A DNA stretch of 36,373 nt, taken from CAYSEW01 sp964430245 (lineage in GTDB: Bacteria; Bacteroidota; Bacteroidia; Flavobacteriales_D; Parvicellaceae). The stretch lies in contig CAYSEW010000027.1 of NCBI GenBank assembly GCA_964430245.1, forward strand, positions 1-36,373. Direction: 5' to 3'. Shown here in pieces: positions 25,928 to 34,100 of this stretch. The position numbers were made by a program, and so were the translations under genes. Position 1 is the first letter of the stretch; each line of letters begins with the position of its first letter. The notes below the pieces were generated by a model. That model did no database searches. It saw only the letters and a program-made list of their open reading frames with translations, and was not told where the DNA came from.

Positions 25928-27752
25928 TTCCTGTTAATTTAAATGGCTGAAAATTGGTAAAACTTCCTTCAACCACATATACAAATACATCTGTTGGAAG
26001 TTCTACACCTTTAAAGGTGCCATCCCATCCTTGAGATATGTCTGTCGATTCAAATACGACATTTCCCCATTTATCCATGACGGAGAAACGAAAAGTTTGA
26101 ATGCCTCCACCAATTACTTTTAAAAGGTCATTATTGCCATCACCATTTGGAGAAAATCCACTAGGAACAAATAATGGATTTATGATAACTTCAATATTAA
26201 TTGTATCAGTAGTTTTACAACCTAAGGAATCAGTTAAAGTAGCAATATATTGGATTGAGGCATTTGCTACAGTAATAGATGTGTCACAATCAGTACAGTT
26301 AAGATAAGTTGAGGGTGTCCAGCTTACATTCCCATTTCCATAGGCCCATATATAATAATCAAGACCAGCAAATAATGAAGTGTCTTCCATTATGGTTAAG
26401 TTAGGGTAAATATTTAAAGAAGTGATATTTACTGTATCTCCAGCAGGGCATAGTGTACTGTCTGACACAATTACTGAATAGTCACCTGCACATAGATTGC
26501 TAATTGTATCTGTAACTCCAACAAGAACACTTCCAAAATTATTGATGCTATACCATTCAATATTTAAAGGAGGAATAGCATTGGTTAATTCAATAGAAAG
26601 TTGCCCGGAACAATCGTCTATACAATTTACAGTATCAGTAATTATTTCAACTGAAAAACTACAGCAAAAAGGACCGGGGTCAACAATAGTTGTAATTTGA
26701 TCTGTACATCCAAAATCATCAATTATATTAATTGTGTAAGTTCCAGCTGCTAAGCTGTCAAAAAAACCAGTTTGATTGCTTGTATTTATATTAGGTCCTG
26801 AAATTGAATAAGTAAATGGTGTCTGCCCAGCAGTGGTACTAATAGTAATTGTTCCGTCAGCGCTATCTAAGCAGACTTCAGGAGTAGCAACAGCACTTGC
26901 ATTTAAAAAAGGCATTACTACAACAATGGCAGTATCATTTTGTAGACTGCCAATTCCAAAGTCTATGTCAACTGGATAGCTAGTAGTAACTGTAGGATTG
27001 ACATAAGCAGTATCACCTGCTGCATTTGTTCCTATAAAACCAGGAATAGTAATGTCCCATATATAATTAATCCCCATATTGGCATAAATTATTGCAGTAT
27101 CTCCTGCACATATCGTAGTTCCAAAAGCATTTCCACAGGATACACCAGCTGTACCATAAAAATCTAATGGTATTGTTGCAGTATTAGCACTGAAATTAGA
27201 GAAGCAAAGCATGAATTGATCTCCGGCTATTACATTAAGACCATTTTCAAAGTCCATTTGATCTGCACCTACTGGTAAGTTTCCAGGGTTTGCCATTCCA
27301 GTAATCCCTCCACAAGCACCATTCCAATTACAAGCAACAGGAGGCCAGTTATTATTTTGAATTTCAGTACAGGTTAGATTTGGGTCATACGGCCACATGA
27401 TCCAGTCATAACAACTAAATGTGCCAGCAGTTCCCATGCTAAATTCAAGAGTTCCTGGGCTTGAAACAGTTATTAATAACCAAGTACTATTTAATTCTCC
27501 TGCTAATAAACAACCCATATTTCCAGGTAATGGATTTGGATTGGTTTGTGGATTACTAATAGTTGAAAAAGTAGTAAACTCTTCTATTAATCCAAATCCT
27601 GATGGAGTTACATTAAAGCTCGGATTAGTACAGGCATCAGTACTATTATCACAATCACCCCATTGGCTATAAAATGATTTGAAGGAGATAAAAACAAGAG
27701 TAATTATTAGAGCTAGTTTATTCACAATCTGATTTTTGGTCAAGAATTGCAT
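25908..27752 (-). CDS. Secreted SprB-repeat protein with T9SS type-B (CHU_C) sorting domain
   Basis: About 614 residues from the ATG at 27752. Starts at ATG 27761, or GTG 27773 and 27725, are also possible; the hydrophobic core NKLALIITLVFISF and the FYSQ end fix the signal peptide. The N-terminal ~200 residues are a Cys- and Trp-containing beta domain of unknown family (STWLLITVSSPGTLEFSM, CYDWIMWPYDP). Two SprB-like repeats follow: one without and one with the second cysteine pair. The last ~90 residues are the gliding-motility C-terminal domain (FVPSGFSPNGDGNNDLL, FSVMDKWGNVVFES, QGWDGTF) that directs T9SS export. It overlaps the small 27718 gene upstream and porP/sprF downstream. Confidence 0.88.
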   Translation of the reverse strand: MQFLTKNQIVNKLALIITLVFISFKSFYSQWGDCDNSTDACTNPSFNVTPSGFGLIEEFTTFSTISNPQTNPNPLPGNMGCLLAGELNSTWLLITVSSPGTLEFSMGTAGTFSCYDWIMWPYDPNLTCTEIQNNNWPPVACNWNGACGGITGMANPGNLPVGADQMDFENGLNVIAGDQFMLCFSNFSANTATIPLDFYGTAGVSCGNAFGTTICAGDTAIIYANMGINYIWDITIPGFIGTNAAGDTAYVNPTVTTSYPVDIDFGIGSLQNDTAIVVVMPFLNASAVATPEVCLDSADGTITISTTAGQTPFTYSISGPNINTSNQTGFFDSLAAGTYTINIIDDFGCTDQITTIVDPGPFCCSFSVEIITDTVNCIDDCSGQLSIELTNAIPPLNIEWYSINNFGSVLVGVTDTISNLCAGDYSVIVSDSTLCPAGDTVNITSLNIYPNLTIMEDTSLFAGLDYYIWAYGNGNVSWTPSTYLNCTDCDTSITVANASIQYIATLTDSLGCKTTDTINIEVIINPLFVPSGFSPNGDGNNDLLKVIGGGIQTFRFSVMDKWGNVVFESTDISQGWDGTFKGVELPTDVFVYVVEGSFTNFQPFKLTGNVTLFR

Positions 27753-28047
27753 CTTTCCCATATTGACCCTCACGTATACATTTTAATTCTACGTTTAATG
27801 ACTTCATCCATTTCAGAATAGTTTTCTGATCAATGTTTGAACTTTCATAATATATGACGAGGTATTTTTTAGAATGGATGTCTGCTCTTGAGATATAAAC
27901 ACCCTTTTGTTTTCTAACAAATTGATCAATTTCAATGGTTTTTTCTCTAGTATCAATATTTGTCATTATAAATTGACAAAATAATTTTTCCTGAGCATGA
28001 ATATTAAAACCAATAAAGAGCGTTATAATTAATATAATTTTTCTCAT
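27718..28047 (-). CDS. Small exported protein, possible HMA-like fold
   Basis: A 109-residue protein with a clear signal peptide (MRKIILIITLFIGFNIHAQ). The mature part looks like a compact beta-alpha-beta-beta-alpha-beta domain: a strand around LFCQFIMTNI, a helix EKTIEIDQFVRKQKG, strands VYISRADIHS and KYLVIYYES, a helix IDQKTILKWMKSLN and the strand VELKCIREG. That order resembles heavy-metal-associated (HMA) domains, but the CxxC metal motif is absent; only three separated cysteines occur. The fold is inferred by eye. It sits between the giant adhesin and the second CHU_C protein, overlapping the latter, so it probably belongs to the same surface system. Function unknown. Confidence 0.8.
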   Translation of the reverse strand: MRKIILIITLFIGFNIHAQEKLFCQFIMTNIDTREKTIEIDQFVRKQKGVYISRADIHSKKYLVIYYESSNIDQKTILKWMKSLNVELKCIREGQYGKDAILDQKSDCE

Positions 28048-28115
28048 AATTAGTCACAATATTAGTTTATTTAATTTAATATTAAAAGTTGATCATGAAT
28101 TTGTTATTTCATAGA

Positions 28116-31100
28116 TTACTTAACTACAGTTACGTGTCCCATATATTCATGAGGAACATCATTGTAGTCCCAAGTTCTAATCATCCAAACATAGGCATCT
28201 AATTGGACGGTTTTGTTCATGTAAGTACCATCCCAACCTAGTTCTGGGTTATAAGATTCAAAGATCAGCTCTCCCCATCTGTTAAAGACATAAAATTCGA
28301 AGTGGTCTCTATAGATGCCAATACCTTCAGGCATAAAGATGTCGTTTTTTCCATCGCCATTAGGCGTGAACGCACTAGGGGCAAAGAGGATATAATCACC
28401 TTCAACATAAATAGTTTGTTGATAAGAGTCGATGCATCCTTCATCACTTGTAATTGTAAGGGTGATGGTATAATATCCTGTATCGCTATAGATGTGAGTA
28501 GGTTGAGTAATAGTACCAAAGGTACTGCTGTCACCAACAATTACATCATTGATGTCTCCGTTGATAGAGGTGTTGTCACCAAAGTCCCATATATAATCTG
28601 TGCCATTAATAGATCCATCCAAAAAGTCAATATTTGGATTTAATATTGAAGTTTGTTCAGGGTCGGCAGTGAAGAAAGCTTGAGGTATATCAAAGATTTC
28701 TATCATGTCTTGGATAAAGATGCTAGTGTCACAACCTGTAGCGGTATTTTCTACACGGACACACAGGTCATAAATTCCACTGAGGGTGTAAGTATAATTA
28801 AAGGTATTGTTGGGTCCGCTATATTCAGGAGTCCCGTCACAATCGATATCAAATTCAAAGAGGTCACCTATGTCTGAGTTGATTATAAACTGAGCATTGA
28901 ATGGTGCACAATCACTAGAGTCAACAGCAATTACAAATGCTTGAGGGTTGGGGTTTAGCCCTATTTGAGTAGAGTCAGTCACTTCAATGGAACAACCATC
29001 TGATAAGGTAACATAATACCAGGTTGGTGTTGTTGGAGCAACAAATACTGTAGATGAGTCACCAACTTGAACAGAGCTAAGGGTATTGTTAAACTCATCA
29101 GTCCAGCTAAAGATATAAGGGTTTCCATCACCACCAGCACCTACTGCATTTACATCAATAGATCCTCCACTACAGATATTCATGCTAGGTGTTAAGTTCA
29201 AGGAAAGTGGAGGAGTAACAGTTATTGTAACACATGCGTTACTAGATAGACACCCATTGGCATCGGTAACAGTAAAGCAGTAATCTGTAGTTGTTAATGG
29301 GTTTACCGTATTAGGGCCTGGACCTAGTAAATTAGGGTTAAGCCAATGAATGGTGTAGGGAGATGTGCCTCCTTGTCCACTAGCCCATACTTGTGTTGAG
29401 TCTCCATAACAAATAGTAGAAGAAAGGTCTGGAACTGCATTTAGTATATTAGGTTCAGTAACATTAATACAATTAGAAGTTACACATCCATTGGCATCTG
29501 TTATAGTAACACAGTAAGTATTGGCATTTAGAGCTACAGCAGTAGGTACTTGTTGTTGAGCAGGGTCGTCCCATAGATAACTATAAGGGGTAATACCTCC
29601 AGATACAACAACAGTAGCTGTTCCGTTACTAAGCCCATTACATAAAGGGCTTGTAAAGCTCATTTGATCAATTGTAGGCATTCCCTCGTCAATAATCATT
29701 GCTGATATGGTATTGGAACATCCATTTGCATCTGTGACTTCGACCTGAAGGTTGCCTGAACAAAGACCACTGTTTATAGAGTTATTAGGTGAATTTCCAA
29801 TTCCAAACCAGTTGTAATTAAATGCTCCAGTTCCCCCCGAAGCCTGAACGACAGCATCTCCGTTACATAGATTACAGGTTGCATTGTTGGAGTTAATAGA
29901 GATACTGATTGAGTCTGGCTCGGTAATAGTAATGGTGAGAGAATCCTGACAAGAGTTAGCGTCAGTAACAATAACAGTGTAATTTCCATCACAAAGATTA
30001 GTATTCAATGTACTAGAGGCTCCGTTATCCCAGCTATAGAAGTAAGGTGGAGTTCCTCCAGTTGCAAAAATCTCTGAAGAACCATTACATAAGTTGTAAC
30101 AAGAGGTATTATTTGTGGTAACATTGAAAATATTTATTGGTAAAGGATCATTGATTAAAATAGAACTCTGTATAGAACAATTATTATCATCAATAACAGT
30201 AACAGTATAGGTGCCAGCACATAATCCAACAGCTGTTGAGGAGTCTTGTGCATTGGGATCGTTCCAGCTATAAGCATAATCGTTAGCTATAGTACCTCCT
30301 ACCACATTTACTGTTGCCTCTCCATCACACCCTTGATTACAGGATACATTGTTAAAGTTAAATATAGAGGATGTCATTGGGTTAGGTTCGTTAATACAAA
30401 CAGTTTCTGATGAGATGCATCCAGCATTATCAGTTGCTTGAAGGGTATAACAACCACCATCTAAATTGGATAATAAAGTAAGTCCTGAGCCTTGAGTAAT
30501 AGTGTTTCCTTGATTATCAAACCAAACAAGAGTAGAAACTCCAGATCCACCAGTTACATTAAATTCTACTGTTCCATTTTGATAGCCAAAACAAGTTAAG
30601 TCAATAGTGTTTGCAACGTTTACATTTGGACCTAAAATATCATTGATACAGATAACGCTATCAATAGAACACCCATTGGCATCAAGGATGGTTCCAGTAT
30701 AGCAGCTGGTCAGTAGGTTGATAGCACAGGCAGAAGTTTGATTGAATGGGTCATTCCATTGATAGGTAAATGGAGCAGTTCCACCCACAGGGGTAATACA
30801 GATCTGTCCATTTGCTTGTCCACAATTGGCATCAGTTGCATTTATAGACATTGTAAGCTGTGTTGGTTGAGTAATGACTACTGTTTCAGTGATATTACAG
30901 CTATTGTTATCTGTTATAATACAATTATAGGCTCCAGCACATAAGTTAGTAGCAGTGCTAGTTGTAGTAAAGTTAGGGTCATCCCATTGGAATGAGTAAG
31001 GTCCTGTACCTCCAGATACTGAGACAGAAGCATCTCCCTGACAGACCTCGAAACAAGCAAGGTCAATGGTTGTATTACTAACAGCAAGAGGGTTGGGCTC

Positions 31101-34100
31101 AGATATAGTTATACTTGAACTAGTTGTACAATTATTATTGTCATTTACTATAACTAAATATGTTCCTGCACATAATGAAGAAGCAGTTTGATTAGTTCCT
31201 GCATTGTTGTTCCAGGTATAACTATACCCCGGAGTCCCTCCTTGAACATCTATTTGAGCAAATCCGTCACAAAAGTTGTTGCAGCTAACATCTGAGAATA
31301 ATGTAATGGAAGAGGTCAGTAAGGTAGGTTCTGTAATGGTAGCTTGAGCAGTATTAAAACATCCATTGGCATCAGTAATGGTAACAGTATAGGTCCCAGG
31401 ACATAATCCTGATGCTGTTTGTGTAGTTTGTGATCCTGCATTAACATCCCATATGTAATTAAAAGGAGTATTTCCTGTAAGACCATTAGCTGTAGCAGTT
31501 CCATCACATGCTCCATTACAAAGTACATCTGTAGTAGTAGTAGATCCAGTTACTTGTAAAGGGTTATTAATGTTGTAATTTATAATAATTACACATCCAT
31601 TAGCGTCAGTAACAATAAGGTTGTAAGTCCCAGCACACATTGATGAGATGCTGTCATTGTTAATTCCTAAAGAGTTGTTGGCGTTATCTCTCCAATCATA
31701 TGAATAGGGGAGGGTTCCTCCTACAATGTTTACCCACATTTGGCCATCACAATATCCAAAACATGATGGATTATTAAAGTTTTTAATAAATTGTAAAGTG
31801 TCTGGTTCTTCTATGGAGACAGATGTAGATGCACTACATCCTAGATCATCAGTAATTGTTACTGTATAGGTGCCTGTACATAAATTAGAAGCAGTTGGGG
31901 TAATTTGAGATCCAGTATTTGCATCCCATTGGACTGTAAACAAATTACCTGATCCACCTGTCATATCTACTGTAGCACTTCCATCACATGAACCATTACA
32001 TAAGGTGCTATCAGAGTTTATTATAGTAGCAATAGGACCATTTAAGTCTGATATTTCAACTACTATAGATTCTGTACAATTGTTACCATCTGTTACTTGA
32101 ACTATATAAGAACCTGCAATTAGCCCTACATTACAGCTGTTAGATGTTAAATCTGGCCATAGATAGGTAAAAGGTCCAGTTCCGCCACTTACCAATACAC
32201 ATCCTTGACCATTAGCTTGTCCGCAAATTGCATTAGTTACTGACGAATCAAGTGATAAAGCAGTAGGTTCAAATATTGTAGTTTGAGAAGTCTCATTACA
32301 CCCATTATCATCAGTGACAGTTATATTATAGGTTCCAGCACATAGACTTGAAGCAATAGTTGTTATCTGTAACAAAGGGTCATCCCATTGATATGTATAG
32401 GGTCCTGTTCCTCCATTTGCTACAACATAGGCATTTCCATCGCAGTTAGAATTACAGTTAGTGGAGTCGTTTGAAGTGATTAAATTAATTGGACTAGGTT
32501 CTGTAATATCGAATTGTCCAGTAGTTGCTATACATCCATTGGCGTCTGTTACCTCACAGAAATAAAATCCTACACAAAGATTATTTACTGTAATTAAGTT
32601 TTGACCCAGGTTAACTCCTGTAGAAGTATACCAATTATATGTATAAGGAGCGTTACCTGATCCACCCATTGATACGGTAGCGGCACCATCACAAGAACCA
32701 TGACAAAGGGTGTTGGATGTGCTAGAGATTGTAGCAGTTCCTGGAGGAATATTTCCTATAGTAGCAGTAGTAGTGGCGGTACATCCATCGGCATCAGTTA
32801 CAGTTACATCATAGATTCCTGGATTAAGATTTGAAGCAGTGCTATTGGTTTGCCCAGTAGGTGTCCATAGATAGCTGACAGGATTTAAGCCACCATTTGT
32901 AAGGGTAACTGTAGCAGATCCTGAAGGGGTATTGCAATAAGCATCAATAGACGAAGTAGATAACTGGATTTGTAATGGTTCTCCAATGATAGAAGGTATA
33001 TCCAACGTACATCCATTATCATCTGTTATGGTGACATTGTAGTTTCCAGGACATAAATTAGTTGCAGTTGCAGAGGTTTGATTAGAGGGGTCATTCCATG
33101 AATAAGTATAAGGTCCAGTTCCGGAAGATGCTGTTATAGTAGTATTACCATCACAGTCTCCAAAACAGGTAACATCAGTTGTCGAGGAGATCACTCCATT
33201 AAGGGCATTGGGCTGGTTAATGGTAACACTTATAGTTGCCTGACATCCATTAGCATCGATCATTTCACCTGTATAGTTGCCTGCACATAAATTAAATGCG
33301 CTTGCGGTAGTTTGATTAATTGGTTGATTGTTTTGATCATACCAGTTGTATTGAACTGGTGGGGCACCGCCAAAGACCTGTATTTGAGCAAACCCATCAC
33401 ATCCATTAAAGCAGGAAACATCCGTTTGAGTTAGGATGGATACTGATGGTGCGCCTAGGTCAAATACACATACATTGACTGTGTCGATACACCCATTACC
33501 TTCAGTAATGATTACATCATAACAACCAGCGAATAAATTAGAGGCAGTAGCAGTTGTTTGCGATCCAGCATTGGTGTCCCATTGGTAGTTGTATGATGGA
33601 GTTCCGGACACAATACTAACAGTCCCGTCACCATCATTTTGATTACAATTAGATCCATTGCTAGAAGTGGTTACAACCAGTGGATTAGGTTCAGTAATAG
33701 TTGAAGAGCCAACTGTTGTACAGCCATTGTCATCAGTTACGATTACATCATAAGCTCCAGGGCATAGATTAGAGATAGATGAAGTAATACTTAATGCTGT
33801 ATTGTTCCACAAGTAGGTGTAAGGAGCTACTCCGCCAGACGGACTTGCAGTAGCTGTTCCATCACAGAATCCATTACAAGTTACATCAGTATAGGTGTTG
33901 GAATTAACTAAGGCGGTAGGCTCTGATAAGTTGACAGAGAAAGTAGAAGTACAACCGTAATCATCAGTTACATCAACATTATAGACGCCCGCACATAGGT
34001 TAATAGCAATAGGAGTTGTTTGTCCTCCTGCATTGGCATCCCATAAATAAGTGTAGGGAGGAGTTCCTCCTGAAGGAGTGACTTCCGCAGAACCATCACA

